Source: a bacterium | GTDB taxonomy: Bacteria; Verrucomicrobiota; Verrucomicrobiia; Limisphaerales; JAJXZI01 | NCBI GenBank assembly: GCA_021780115.1 | Contig: JAJXZI010000063.1 | Location: 1-47,838 of the forward strand | Reading direction: 5' to 3' | Length of the DNA: 47,838 nucleotides | In this document: positions 1 through 8,880 of the stretch, piece by piece | How positions within the stretch are numbered: position 1 is the stretch's first letter | Layout of the letters: the number at the start of each line of letters is the position of its first letter | Notes under the pieces: generated by a model | The model's input: the letters and a program-made list of their open reading frames with translations, nothing else | Told to the model about the DNA's origin: nothing | Database searches by the model: none | Translations under genes and position numbers: made by a program

Positions 1-786
1 CAACCAGTCCGCCACCTCCACGGCGTCGCGCACGGTCAGCGCGTAGATGATCCCGCTGCCAGTGAGCGTTGGAAGCCGTTCCGCCAGCCAAGCCAGACGC
101 TCGGCCTGGCTCGGCATCCGAATTGTCTGAAGTAGGAGCGAGGGGCGGGCCAAGTCACCGCGCGAGATGGCGAGGCCGGGTCCCAGCACGGTCTGCAAAT
201 CTTCCAGCACGCGATTGTTGGCCGTGGCCGTCGTGGCCAACAGGCGAAGATTCGGCGGCAAGCTGCGCGCCAGTCTTTCGATGAAGCGATAGTGCGGACG
301 GAAATCGTGGCCCCAGTCCGAGATGCAATGCGCCTCATCCACCACCAGCAGACCGATGCGCGCCGCCACGGATGCCAGTACGACGGATCGGAAGCGCTCG
401 TTGGCTAGCCGTTCTGGCGAGATGAGGAGAATATCCACCGCATTCCGCGCAAGCTCCGCCTCAACCGCCTGCCACTCATCCTGGTTTTCCGAGTGAATCG
501 TCCGCGCCCACACACCCATACGCTCGGCGGCGGCGATCTGATTGCGCATCAAGGCGAGCAACGGCGAGATCAGCAATGCCGGGCCACCGTCCTGCTCGCG
601 CAGCAAACGGGTAGCGATGAAATAGACAAAGCTCTTTCCCCACCCAGTCTTCTGAACCACCAGCAGCCGCCCGCGCCCCTCGACGACGTGTCGGATTGCT
701 TCTTCCTGCCCAGGGCGAAAAACTGAAGTGGGAGTCTGAGTTCCTTGCCGAAGAAGCTCCAGAGCGCGGGGGGCATTGTATTCCAT
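1..786 (-). CDS. RecQ-like DEAD/DEAH-box DNA helicase (partial, N-terminal part)
   Basis: An open reading frame starts at an ATG at 786 and stays open to the window edge, giving 262 residues of the N-terminal RecA-like domain. Visible helicase motifs are a FRPGQ segment (Q-motif region), a Walker A variant QKTGWGKS, the RecQ-type motif II VVDEAHCISDWGHDFR, and motif III LLATTATA. The DEAH box followed by CISDWGHDFRPHY is characteristic of RecQ-family 3'-5' helicases. The TGWGKS P-loop (instead of TGxGKS with a small residue) resembles defence-island RecQ-like proteins more than housekeeping RecQ; this last point is inference. The gene begins 6 bp after the stop of the truncated DndC-like gene on the same strand, so the two probably share a transcript. 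The C-terminal helicase half and any accessory domains lie outside the window. Confidence 0.85.
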   Translation of the reverse strand, partial: MEYNAPRALELLRQGTQTPTSVFRPGQEEAIRHVVEGRGRLLVVQKTGWGKSFVYFIATRLLREQDGGPALLISPLLALMRNQIAAAERMGVWARTIHSENQDEWQAVEAELARNAVDILLISPERLANERFRSVVLASVAARIGLLVVDEAHCISDWGHDFRPHYRFIERLARSLPPNLRLLATTATANNRVLEDLQTVLGPGLAISRGDLARPSLLLQTIRMPSQAERLAWLAERLPTLTGSGIIYALTVRDAVEVADWL

Positions 787-792
787 GTTGGC

Positions 793-1602
793 TTAGTTCG
801 GACCATCTGCACACTTCACAGGGAACAAAGGGGGTAGTATCCTCCGCCAGGCGGAGTTCCAGTTGCCGCAGGCGGGCGTGCTGGTGACAATCTGGATAGG
901 GCACTCGCCGCCGCCGGCTTGGGAATAGAGCTTGAAGAGCGCGCGGTTGTCGCCGCCCCAAGGATTCGGATGTTGGAGCAGGTAGGCCCAGACTTCCTCC
1001 GTGCTGAGGAACTGGATCGGATTGGAAACCCAGACGCGCGGCAGGTCGGGATGCCGCGTGAGGCCGTTGCGCGTGGGGCGCTCACCGAGAGTCTGGGCGC
1101 GACTGGCGCTTTCGGCGCGGCGCGCTCCGAGATGGAGGATGGCTTCGCCCCATTGGCCCATGCGCTGCTCCACGAAGCGGTTGACCGGGTCAATCTTGAG
1201 CCGCTGCGTACACCAGCGGAAAGTGCGGTTGGGCGGCGGGTAGCCACGGCCAATGATGTTGACCCAGAAACTTTCCTCGGCGGGCGGGCGCAGGAGTTGG
1301 ACTTCGATGTTCAGGCCGTTGTCCTGGGAGAATTTTCGCATCCGGCCCAACCCCGCTTCGATCATCTCCACGATGGCCGGGATTTCCACGCGGGTGTCGG
1401 TGCAAAGGATGGCGATCTCCTTCTGGCGAGCCTCCGCTGGCACAGACAGGACAGCGTCGAAAATGAGTGACGCCAGCATCGTGCTGTCCTTGCCCCCGCT
1501 GAACCCGACGAGCCACGGGCGCGGATCGGCCAGATACAACTCGCGCAGGGACTCCCCGATTTCCTGAAAGCGGCTGGGGGCGGCGGGAAACAATTCAGAC
1601 AT
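793..1602 (-). CDS. dndC: DndC-like PAPS-reductase-family sulfurtransferase, C-terminally truncated
   Basis: The protein has 269 residues starting MSELFPAAPSRF. It carries the PP-loop WLVGFSGGKDST (about residues 31-42), then FWVNIIGRGYPPPNRTFRWCTQRLKI and the ILHLGARRAESASRA segment. These are hallmarks of DndC, the DNA phosphorothioation sulfurtransferase of the PAPS-reductase family. The sequence follows the family up to GECPIQIVTSTPACGN. In DndC this is followed by SRFGCW-C, which supplies the remaining Fe-S cysteines. Here the frame instead runs WNSAWRRILPPL and ends. Family members are roughly 500 residues, so the C-terminal half and all but the first cluster cysteine are missing. A small palindrome (CTCCGCC-A-GGCGGAG, 842-856) lies at the point of divergence, which fits a deletion or element insertion. 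The product is probably inactive in phosphorothioation unless this is a divergent short subfamily. Confidence 0.75.
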   Translation of the reverse strand: MSELFPAAPSRFQEIGESLRELYLADPRPWLVGFSGGKDSTMLASLIFDAVLSVPAEARQKEIAILCTDTRVEIPAIVEMIEAGLGRMRKFSQDNGLNIEVQLLRPPAEESFWVNIIGRGYPPPNRTFRWCTQRLKIDPVNRFVEQRMGQWGEAILHLGARRAESASRAQTLGERPTRNGLTRHPDLPRVWVSNPIQFLSTEEVWAYLLQHPNPWGGDNRALFKLYSQAGGGECPIQIVTSTPACGNWNSAWRRILPPLFPVKCADGPN

Positions 1603-2233
1603 GGGCGTCGTTGGTGCGCGTGCTCCGCACGGTGCCCCGGCGGAATTCCCTCGTTGTCGATGCGGACAGGAGCCGAAGCCACGCGGAATCAGTGGGTGTG
1701 CTGTCTCGTCAGTTCATTCCGTGTCTTCCGAACGCCGCGAGACTACCGCAGGCCGCCGTCCGCCGGCAACGGCTTTCCTCCACCGGCCTGGGCGGCCTGC
1801 GCCTCCGCCCCCCCCTCCTGACTTTCCACATGGGCAAGAGCACGCCGGGGGCGGGAGGATAACAACATGGGCCAACTGGTGATGCCGATGGAGGAATCGC
1901 CTTCGTTCTCCTTCTCGTCCGCGCAAGGGAGGATGCCACGGGCCGGAGGCCGTTTGTGCGTGCTCCGGCCCTCTTTCCGCTCGCGCCGGACAGGGAGGTG
2001 CCGATCGGGCCTCAATGCGCGGTTCATCGCCTCGAACGGCGCGGACGCGGATTGTGTTTTCGATTCTGGTTCCCAGCGGCCTGGGAGTCGGCGGGATTGG
2101 CGGAATGCCGCTCACCAACAATCCAACGCGGTTTCCGCTGAACCAGGCGTACGTGATCGGGGATGGAATGTTGGCGGCCTTTCCACCGTCGCGCGCGGCG
2201 ATTTCCCGGCTGCAGATGACGGTTTGCCGGCCG
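1603..2233. other. Intergenic region without a supportable gene
   Basis: This 631-bp stretch separates the DndC-like gene from the DinG-like helicase. Open frames exist on both strands but show low-complexity Arg/Pro/Gly composition and no recognisable motif. A plus-strand segment around 2050-2170 (…VPSGLGVGGIGGMPLTNN…) reads more protein-like but has no plausible start or family. It could be a relic. No tRNA, promoter or terminator stands out. Confidence 0.4.
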
Positions 2234-4411
2234 TCACACGATCTCCACCGGACATTTCGGCAGCGCGTCGAGGAAGGCTTGGCCGTATTTCTTCACCAAG
2301 ACGCGGTTGTCGAGCACCACGACGATGCCGGTGTCGGCCTTCGTCCGGATGAGCCGGCCGACGCCTTGGCGGAACTTCAAGATCGCCTCGGGCAGCGAAA
2401 ACTCGCTGAACGAGTTGCCGCCGCGCGCCTCGATGGCCTCGAGGCGCGCCTCGATCAGCGGATGGTCCGGCACCGCGAACGGCAGGCGCGTGATGATGAC
2501 GTTGCTCAGCGCCTCCCCCGGCACGTCCACCCCTTGCCAAAAGCTGTCCGTGCCGAACAGGACCGAGTCCACGTCCTCCTTGAACTGCTCCAGCATGGTC
2601 GAGCGCGGTGTGCCGGTGCCCTGGACGAAACACGCGATGCGGAGTTGGCGGAAGAACGGCTCCATGCGCTCGCCCAACTCCTGCATCAGCTTGTAGTTGG
2701 TGAACAGGACGAAGGCCTTGCCGTGCGTCAGGCGGACGAAATGCTCGATCCAGTGTTCCAGCGCGTCGGCATAACCCGCGTCGCGCGGATCGGGCATTTT
2801 GCTGGCGACGAACAGCTTCATCTGCCGCTCGTAGTCGAACGGCGTGCCAACCTGGAGCTGCATGGCCGATTCAGCGCCGACGCGCTTCACGAAATAACGC
2901 AGGGCCGGCGTCACGCCGGCTTGCTGGGCCGCGGGAGCGGCCGGCGGCATCGTCCTTTGCGTTGCAGCCCCGTCGGCGCTCGCGCGCTCGGCGGGCCGGT
3001 GGGACGCCGTCCCGACGCTGGTCGCCAGCGTCGCGCTCGTCATCACGATGCTCGTGTCGCTCGCGAACAGCCGGCGGCGCAGGAACTCCGCCACGTCCAC
3101 CGGCGCGGCGTTGAGGGCGAGGCTGCGCTGCGCCTTGCCGCTGCGCTCGACCCAATAGACGTGGTCCGGCGCGCTCTGGCCCAGGAACTCCGCCACTTCG
3201 TCGCGCAACTCGCCCAGGCGGCGATTGCACTCCAGCAACTCCTGCCCGATTTCCTTGTCCTCGCTGGCCTTGATCGCCTCGCTCACCGCCTCGCGCAACC
3301 GCTGGATGGGCAGGGTCACGTTGTCCGGCACCAGTTCGGCCCGGCGGATGCGCAACTCGGTCCAGTCGCGGCGCCGCCGGGGAGGCGAGCGTCCTCGCGC
3401 GCCGTGACTTTCCTCGCCGCCGGACTGCGTTTGGTGCAATTCCTCGCACGCCGTCTCGACGTGGGCGAAGAACTGGTCCGCCGCCGCGAGCAACTCCGCC
3501 ACCAGCTTGACCGCGGCCCCTTGGCGCAGCGTGGCCAGGAGTCCTTTTTCCGTGCGCGGATTCCACAGCCGGTGCAGCGCCCAGCGCACCTGCCCGCTCG
3601 ACACGCTCAGGCCGATGTGCTTCGAGGCGACATGCTCCATCTGGTGCGCCTCGTCGAAGATGACGAAATCATTCTTGAACAGGATGCCGCCGGCGACTTC
3701 CTCGTCGAGACCACCAAGCAGGGTGAAGAACAGCGTGTGGTTGACCACGAGCACGTCGGCCGCGAGAAACCGCTGCCGCGCCCGCTGGAAAAAGCAGGGC
3801 GGATGGTCCTTGGCGAACTCGGACGGATGCCCGCACAACTTTGGCGTGCAGAGTCCGCGCTCGGAGCAAACCAGCGCCCAGACCTTCGGGTCCGGCTCGG
3901 GGTCGAGGTCGGACAGGCTGCCGTCCTCGGTCGCGCGGGACCATTCGTAGAGGCGCTTCAACTCCCCGGCCTCGGAGGAGGTGAACAGATTGCCGGATTG
4001 CTGCAGGGCTTTATGGAGCCGGCGGGTGCAGAGATAATTCGCACGGCCCTTGAGCATGGTGAAACTGAACGGCGCCGGCAGAATCTGCGTCAGCATCGGC
4101 AGATCCTTCTGGGTGAGCTGCTCCTGGAGGTTGATCGTGTGCGTGGAGACGATGGCTTTCTTCTTGCGCGCGACGGCGAAGAAAATCGCCGGGATCAAGT
4201 ACGCCAGGCTCTTGCCGACGCCGGTGCCCGCCTCGACGGCCAGGTGCTCCCCGTTCACGAGCGCGCGGGCCACGGCCACCGCCATTTCCTGTTGCTGCGG
4301 GCGAAACTCGAAATTCCTGGACCGCGAGAGCAAACCGCTCGGCGAAAAAACCGCCTCGACCTGCGCGATCAGGTCGGCGCCGGCGGGTTGGTAGTCGAGG
4401 GTGCTGATCAC
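2234..4411 (-). CDS. DinG/YoaA-type (XPD-like) ATP-dependent DNA helicase
   Basis: The 725-residue protein is taken from the GTG at 4411 (VISTLDYQPAG). Further-upstream starts would run back into amtB. Walker A AGTGVGKS is at residues 61-68 and the DEAH box at 253-256 (IFDEAHQMEH). The C-terminal region has WQGVDVPGEALSNVIITRLPFAVPDHP and the arginine-finger motif QGVGRLIR. Cysteines at 128, 182, 188, 193 and 206 between the Walker motifs fit the [4Fe-4S] domain of DinG/XPD helicases, which unwind DNA 5'-3' and act on R-loops and damage intermediates (family knowledge). Two segments look like in-frame insertions: residues about 331-348 (SGGEESHGARGRSPP...) and about 465-503 (SVGTASHRPAERASAD...). 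The latter lies directly after the conserved MTSATLAT motif. Both are encoded by palindrome-rich DNA. The gene lies 94 bp downstream of amtB on the same strand. Confidence 0.9.
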   Translation of the reverse strand: MISTLDYQPAGADLIAQVEAVFSPSGLLSRSRNFEFRPQQQEMAVAVARALVNGEHLAVEAGTGVGKSLAYLIPAIFFAVARKKKAIVSTHTINLQEQLTQKDLPMLTQILPAPFSFTMLKGRANYLCTRRLHKALQQSGNLFTSSEAGELKRLYEWSRATEDGSLSDLDPEPDPKVWALVCSERGLCTPKLCGHPSEFAKDHPPCFFQRARQRFLAADVLVVNHTLFFTLLGGLDEEVAGGILFKNDFVIFDEAHQMEHVASKHIGLSVSSGQVRWALHRLWNPRTEKGLLATLRQGAAVKLVAELLAAADQFFAHVETACEELHQTQSGGEESHGARGRSPPRRRRDWTELRIRRAELVPDNVTLPIQRLREAVSEAIKASEDKEIGQELLECNRRLGELRDEVAEFLGQSAPDHVYWVERSGKAQRSLALNAAPVDVAEFLRRRLFASDTSIVMTSATLATSVGTASHRPAERASADGAATQRTMPPAAPAAQQAGVTPALRYFVKRVGAESAMQLQVGTPFDYERQMKLFVASKMPDPRDAGYADALEHWIEHFVRLTHGKAFVLFTNYKLMQELGERMEPFFRQLRIACFVQGTGTPRSTMLEQFKEDVDSVLFGTDSFWQGVDVPGEALSNVIITRLPFAVPDHPLIEARLEAIEARGGNSFSEFSLPEAILKFRQGVGRLIRTKADTGIVVVLDNRVLVKKYGQAFLDALPKCPVEIV
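2903..3019. repeat. Palindrome-rich in-frame insertion in the DinG-like helicase gene
   Basis: About 117 bp (39 codons) encode residues 465-503, a low-complexity Ala/Pro/Gln stretch between conserved MTSATLAT and LRYFVKRVG. The DNA contains a 7-bp-arm hairpin GCCGGCG-TCA-CGCCGGC (2904-2920) at one end and GGGACG-C-CGTCCC (3001-3013) at the other. Such hairpin-bounded, frame-preserving segments match those seen in purL. The exact boundaries are inferred from where family similarity stops. Confidence 0.5.
3368..3421. repeat. Second short in-frame repeat in the DinG-like helicase gene
   Basis: Residues about 331-348 (SGGEESHGARGRSPPRRR) interrupt an otherwise helical linker. The forward-strand DNA includes GCGAG-CGTC-CTCGC, a small hairpin of the type common between genes in this lineage. 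It preserves the frame. The boundaries are approximate. Confidence 0.35.
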
Positions 4412-4469
4412 GGAACCCCGAAAGCTAAAAGCCGCGCCGCCCCACAGGTCAATGGCGGAATGAACCGCC

Positions 4470-4495
4470 GCGTGCCGCGGGTCAGTGCGGCACGC
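4470..4495 (-). terminator. Hairpin downstream of amtB, possible terminator
   Basis: A perfect 9-bp stem, GCGTGCCGC / GCGGCACGC with an 8-nt loop, lies 11 bp past the amtB stop and before the helicase GTG. No U-tract follows in the minus direction. It could be a weak or Rho-assisted terminator, an mRNA-stabilising hairpin, or a REP-like repeat. Confidence 0.35.
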
Positions 4496-4505
4496 GCAGC
4501 CTCGT

Positions 4506-5948
4506 TCATTCGATGATGTAGCCCTCCTCGCCGTGCTCGGCCAGATCCAGGCCGAGCGTCTCGGTTTCCTCGCTGACGCGCAGGCCGCCGAGGGCGAAGC
4601 CGACGACTTTGGCGATGACAAAGGTGCCCAGCCCCGCCCAGACCAGCACCAGCGCGGCGGCCTTGAGTTGCTCCAGCCACAGGCCGTGGCCGACGTAGGT
4701 GGCGATGGCCGGGGCGGCGAGGTTTGGGTTCACCGCCGCCGTCGCCAGGAAGCCCGTCAACACCGTGCCGAGCGTGCCGCCCACGGCGTGGACACCGAAG
4801 GTGTCGAGCGAATCGTCGTATTGGAAGCGGGCCTTGAGGGTATTGCAGGCGAAGAACGTGGCCGCGCCGGCGGCCAGGCCGATCAGCACCGCGCTGTTGG
4901 CACTGACAAACCCGCTGGCCGGCGTGATCGTGGCCAGACCGGCCACCGCGCCCGAGCAGAAGCCCAGCACACTCGGCTTGCCGCGCAGCGTGTATTCCAG
5001 CGCCGGCCACATGAAGCAGCCCGCCGCCGCCGCCAGCGTGGTGGTGACGAAGGCGTTCACTGCCACGCCATCCGCCGCCACGGCGCTGCCGGCGTTGAAG
5101 CCGTACCAACCGACCCACAACATGCCCGTGCCCACCATGCACAGCACCATGCTGTGCGGCGGCATGGGCTCGCGCCCGTGGCCCAGGCGCCGGCCCAGCA
5201 ACAGGCACAACGCCAGCGCGCTCCAGCCGCTCGTCATGTGAACGACGATGCCGCCGGCGAAATCAATGGCTTTGATGCCGGCGTGGGCGTTGGCGAGGCC
5301 GTTCATCCAGCCGCCGACGCCCCAAAGCATGTGCGCGACCGGGAGATAAACCAGGAACAGCCACAGCACGCTGAACCAGAGCAGCGCGGCGAACTTCATG
5401 CGCTCGGCGATCGCGCCGACGATCAGCGCCGGCGTGATGATGGCAAACATGAGCTGGTAGATGGCGAAGAGGTTGTGCGACACCCACTGGGCGTAATCGC
5501 CGTTGGGCGTCACGCCGACGCCGCTCAGGAAGGCATATTTCAATCCGCCGATCACGCCGTTGCCCGGCGCGTAGGCCAGGCTGTAGCCGCAGAGCCACCA
5601 GAGCATCGTCACCACGCCCGCCAGCCCCAGGCATTGCGCCAGCACCGAGAGGACGTTTTTCCGGCGCACCAGGCCGCCGTAAAACAGCGCCAGCCCCGGC
5701 AGCGTCATGAACAGCACCAGGGCCGAGCTGACCATCATCCACGCGCTGTGGCCCGGGCCGGGGCCGGGGACTTTCGACGCCGCCTTGCCGTCGGTGGCGC
5801 GGGCGGTGTTGTTGAGGTACGCCTCGACGTCGGCCAGCCGCTGCTCGACGGTCGGCGGCGGCAGTTTGACGGCATCTTCCGCGGGCAACCGGGCCGGCGC
5901 GGTCAGCGCGGCGGCGATGAGCACAAAAACGAGCGCAAGTTTCCTCAT
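4506..5948 (-). CDS. amtB: Ammonium transporter AmtB
   Basis: The 480-residue protein is taken from MRKLALVF at 5948. This start gives a signal peptide (MRKLALVFVLIAAALTAPARLPA). A start at 6014 would overlap glnB. A short mature N-terminal region with predicted helix (VEQRLADVEAYLN) precedes the eleven-helix Amt core. Diagnostic features are ALFYGGLVRRKNVLS, the first pore histidine in VVHMTSGWSALAL, the second in FGVHAVGGTLGTVLTG, and the C-terminal cytoplasmic tail ETETLGLDL, where PII proteins dock. It conducts ammonium/ammonia across the inner membrane and is blocked by GlnB/GlnK when nitrogen is plentiful (family knowledge). It follows glnB by 40 bp on the same strand, the classic glnK-amtB arrangement. 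Confidence 0.95.
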   Translation of the reverse strand: MRKLALVFVLIAAALTAPARLPAEDAVKLPPPTVEQRLADVEAYLNNTARATDGKAASKVPGPGPGHSAWMMVSSALVLFMTLPGLALFYGGLVRRKNVLSVLAQCLGLAGVVTMLWWLCGYSLAYAPGNGVIGGLKYAFLSGVGVTPNGDYAQWVSHNLFAIYQLMFAIITPALIVGAIAERMKFAALLWFSVLWLFLVYLPVAHMLWGVGGWMNGLANAHAGIKAIDFAGGIVVHMTSGWSALALCLLLGRRLGHGREPMPPHSMVLCMVGTGMLWVGWYGFNAGSAVAADGVAVNAFVTTTLAAAAGCFMWPALEYTLRGKPSVLGFCSGAVAGLATITPASGFVSANSAVLIGLAAGAATFFACNTLKARFQYDDSLDTFGVHAVGGTLGTVLTGFLATAAVNPNLAAPAIATYVGHGLWLEQLKAAALVLVWAGLGTFVIAKVVGFALGGLRVSEETETLGLDLAEHGEEGYIIE

Positions 5949-5988
5949 GGCAGGTAGAGCGACGAATAAACTGGGGCGACGGCGGGGC

Positions 5989-6330
<342 letters not shown>

Positions 6331-6347
6331 TCAGGTTCGGAGCGGAG

Positions 6348-6374
6348 GCGCGGACAGGGAATGTCCGCCGCGCC
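6348..6374. repeat. Inverted repeat in the leader of glnB
   Basis: GCGGACA (6350-6356) pairs with TGTCCGC (6362-6368) across a 5-nt loop, with further GGC/GCC pairing outside. It lies 21-47 bp upstream of the glnB ATG. It could be an operator or leader hairpin for glnB-amtB, or a dispersed palindromic repeat. The sequence alone does not decide. Confidence 0.35.
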
Positions 6375-6489
6375 CTGCCCGTCCGCAGCGCCAACGATGG
6401 CAAAAGCGCCGGGGCGGGGCAAATGCTTTGATGCTCCCTCGGCCGCCCTCGACAGGCGCCGGAACCGGGCATAGGCTCACCCCGGTTCT

Positions 6490-8175
6490 ATGCCACAAGC
6501 CGAAACGCCCCCGCCGGTCCTTCCCGCCGATCTCGTCATTCTGAACGCCACCGTCCGCACCCTGGATCCGGCGCGTCCGGCCGCTCAGGCGGTCGCGATC
6601 CGCGGAAATCGCCTCGTGGCCGTGGGCGCGACGGCGGAAATTCGCCCGTTCATCGGCCGGCGCACTTGCGTCTGGCAGCTCCGACGGCGGCTGGTCCTGC
6701 CGGGCTTCAACGACGCCCACGTGCATTTCTTGTTGGGCGGATTCTCGCTCTCCTCGGTGGATTTGCGCGACGCGCGGTCGCCGGAGGAGTTCATCCGGCG
6801 GCTGGCCGCGTTCGCCCGCCAGACGCCGCCGGGCCGCTGGATTCTGGGCGGCGACTGGGACCACGAGAAATGGCGCGGCATGCCGCTGCCCACGCGGGCG
6901 TGGATCGACGCTGCGACCCCGGAGCACCCGGTGTTCGTCCACCGGCTCGATGAGCACATGGCCGTAGCCAACAGCCGCGCCCTCCGTCTGGCGGGCGTGA
7001 CCCGCCGCACGCGCGAGGTGCCCGGCGGCGTGATCATACGCGACCATACCGGCGAACCGACCGGCCTGCTTAAAGACGCGGCGATGGCGTTGGTGGAGCG
7101 CGTCCTGCCGCCACGGAGCTTCGCCGAAAAGGTGGAAGCGGCCCGCGCCGCCACGCGCCACGCGGCGAGACTCGGCGTCACCAGCGTGCAGGACATGCTG
7201 ACGAACGACGACGCGGGGGTGTATCAAGCCCTGCTGGAGCGCGGCGAGTTGCTGACGCGCATCTATGCCTGCCGCACCATCACGGACTGGCGGACCCAAG
7301 CCCGGTTGCTTCACGCGGAAGGCGGAAGGCCATCCGATGCCCGCCACCGCACCTCGGCGGCTGTGAGCATGGTGCGCCTCGGTGGCGTGAAGGGCTTCGC
7401 TGATGGCAGCTTGGGATCGGCGACGGCACGGTTCTTTGAACCGTACGCCGACGCTCCGGAGAACCGCGGGCTGTGGTTCGACCAGATGCTTCCCGACGGC
7501 GCAATGCTTCGGCGCGTGCTGGGCGCCGACCGGGCCGGCCTGCAGGTGATCCTGCATGCCATCGGCGACGAGGCGAACTGGCGCGTGCTGGAGATCTACC
7601 GCCAGACGGCGGAGAAGAACGGCCCGCGCGACCGGCGCTTCCGCATCGAGCACGCGCAGCACTTGCGGCCGGGTGAAATTCCGCGCTTTGCCGCCCAGCA
7701 GGTGGTCGCGTCCGGGCAACCATATCACGCGATCGACGACGGTTGCTGGTGCGCGGCACGCCTGGGACGCCGACGAACACCGGGCGCGTACGCCTTCCGG
7801 TCCTTGCTCGACAGCGGCGCGCGGCTGGCCTTCGGCTCGGACTGGCCGGTGGCGCCGCTGAATCCCTTGCCGGGCATTTACGCCGCGGTGACGCGCCGCA
7901 CCCTGGACGGCAAGAATCCCGGCGGCTGGATTCCGCGGCAGAAGATTTCGGTGGAGGAAGCCGTGCGCGCCTGCACGGTCGGGTCGGCCTACGCCGAATT
8001 TGCCGAGCGGGTGAAAGGCACCCTCACGCCCGGCAAGCTGGCGGATCTGGTAGTGCTGGACCGCGACATTTTCCGCGTCGATCCAGCAGAGATCGCCGCG
8101 GCCGGCGTAGTGCTGACCGTGGTGGGCGGTCGGGTCGTCTTCGCCGCGGCCGGATTGACGGGAACCGGACAGTGA
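6490..8175 (+). CDS. Amidohydrolase family 3 protein (YtcJ-like)
   Basis: The 561-residue protein starts MPQAETPPPVLPADLVILNATVRTLD, the composite-domain start of amidohydrolases. The metal-binding HxH lies in FNDAHVHF (residues 75-80). Further on are GGLKGF-like GGVKGFADGSLGSATA, the IHAIGDEAN-like LHAIGDEANWRVLE, RIEHAQHLRP, FGSDWPVAPLNP and the C-terminal GTLTPGKLADLVVLDRD. These motifs place it in the YtcJ branch, metal-dependent hydrolases of largely unknown substrate. There is no signal peptide, so it is probably cytoplasmic. A non-conserved segment around EGGRPSDARHRTSAA may be a small in-frame insertion. The gene is alone on this strand, divergent from glnB, and 125 bp before the CBS gene. 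Confidence 0.88.
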   Translation: MPQAETPPPVLPADLVILNATVRTLDPARPAAQAVAIRGNRLVAVGATAEIRPFIGRRTCVWQLRRRLVLPGFNDAHVHFLLGGFSLSSVDLRDARSPEEFIRRLAAFARQTPPGRWILGGDWDHEKWRGMPLPTRAWIDAATPEHPVFVHRLDEHMAVANSRALRLAGVTRRTREVPGGVIIRDHTGEPTGLLKDAAMALVERVLPPRSFAEKVEAARAATRHAARLGVTSVQDMLTNDDAGVYQALLERGELLTRIYACRTITDWRTQARLLHAEGGRPSDARHRTSAAVSMVRLGGVKGFADGSLGSATARFFEPYADAPENRGLWFDQMLPDGAMLRRVLGADRAGLQVILHAIGDEANWRVLEIYRQTAEKNGPRDRRFRIEHAQHLRPGEIPRFAAQQVVASGQPYHAIDDGCWCAARLGRRRTPGAYAFRSLLDSGARLAFGSDWPVAPLNPLPGIYAAVTRRTLDGKNPGGWIPRQKISVEEAVRACTVGSAYAEFAERVKGTLTPGKLADLVVLDRDIFRVDPAEIAAAGVVLTVVGGRVVFAAAGLTGTGQ

Positions 8176-8300
8176 ACTGGGGTGGGGCTGAGTCCGGGCC
8201 GCGGCCGCGTTTTTCCGTTCCCGTCCGCCCCGGGGCGATTCCCTGGCCCTGAAATTCCGTGACGACGAATGCGCGGACTTGTGATAGCTTGCGCCTGCGC

Positions 8301-8750
8301 ATGAACACCACCGGAACCATCGAGAATATTTTGCACCACAAAGGGCGGGACGTCTGGTCCGTTCCCCCCGAAACCACGGTCTTCGACGCCATCACGCTGC
8401 TCGCGGAAAAGAACATCGGCGCGCTGCTGGTGATGGACGGGGACCGGCTGCTCGGGATGTTCTCCGAGCGCGATTACACGCGCAAAATCATCCTCAAAGG
8501 CCGTTCCTCGCGCGACACCAGGGTCGGTGAAGTGGTTTCGACGCCGCTGGTGACGGTGTCGCCGCAGCACACGGTGGAGGAATGTATGCGCTTGATGACC
8601 GACCACCGTGTTCGCCATCTGGCCGTGCTGGAAGCCGGCCAGGTCGCGGGCATCGTCTCCATTGGCGACCTGGTCAACTGGACCCTCGGCGCCCAGACTG
8701 CGGCGATTCAGCAGATGCAGAGCTACATCGCGGGCGGGTATCACGCCTGA
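8301..8750 (+). CDS. CBS-domain pair protein
   Basis: The 149-residue protein is taken from MNTTGTIENILHHKG. The upstream in-frame start would add 14 non-conserved residues. There are two tandem CBS domains, about residues 5-62 (VWSVPPETTVFDAITLLAEKNIGALLVMDGDRLLGMFSERDYTRKI) and 72-130 (TPLVTVSPQHTVEECMRLMTDHRVRHLAVLE...GIVSIGDLV). Such stand-alone pairs bind adenine nucleotides and act as small regulatory modules (family knowledge). The partner here is unknown. The short tail TAAIQQMQSYIAGGYHA is typical of this subfamily. Confidence 0.9.
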   Translation: MNTTGTIENILHHKGRDVWSVPPETTVFDAITLLAEKNIGALLVMDGDRLLGMFSERDYTRKIILKGRSSRDTRVGEVVSTPLVTVSPQHTVEECMRLMTDHRVRHLAVLEAGQVAGIVSIGDLVNWTLGAQTAAIQQMQSYIAGGYHA

Positions 8751-8880
8751 CGCGGTGGCGGCGGGTGCCTCCCTCGGCGGATGGGCCGGGCATGCCCGTG
8801 CGACGGCAACACGGTTTCCGTTTCGATCCTGATCGGCCGCGACACCGGCATGAGAGAATCCAGCCAGGCAACGCGGTTCC

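Noticed and set aside
476-961. Minus-strand frame bridging dndC and recQ
   Set aside because: I considered it as the missing DndC C-terminus by frameshift. It lacks the GCW-C cysteines and runs out of phase through the helicase, so it does not restore the protein.
1867-2352. Hypothetical plus-strand gene between dndC and the helicase
   Set aside because: The frame runs into the 3' part of the helicase gene, lacks a ribosome-binding site and conserved composition, and resembles repeat-derived intergenic sequence.
2015-4516. Very long plus-strand open frame opposite the DinG-like helicase
   Set aside because: The translation is Arg/Gln/Glu/Ala-rich with no family motifs. The minus strand encodes complete helicase motifs over the same span. 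High GC content creates such antisense frames.
4485-5957. Plus-strand open frame opposite amtB
   Set aside because: It is a low-complexity His/Arg/Gln antisense reading. amtB on the other strand has all pore and signature residues.
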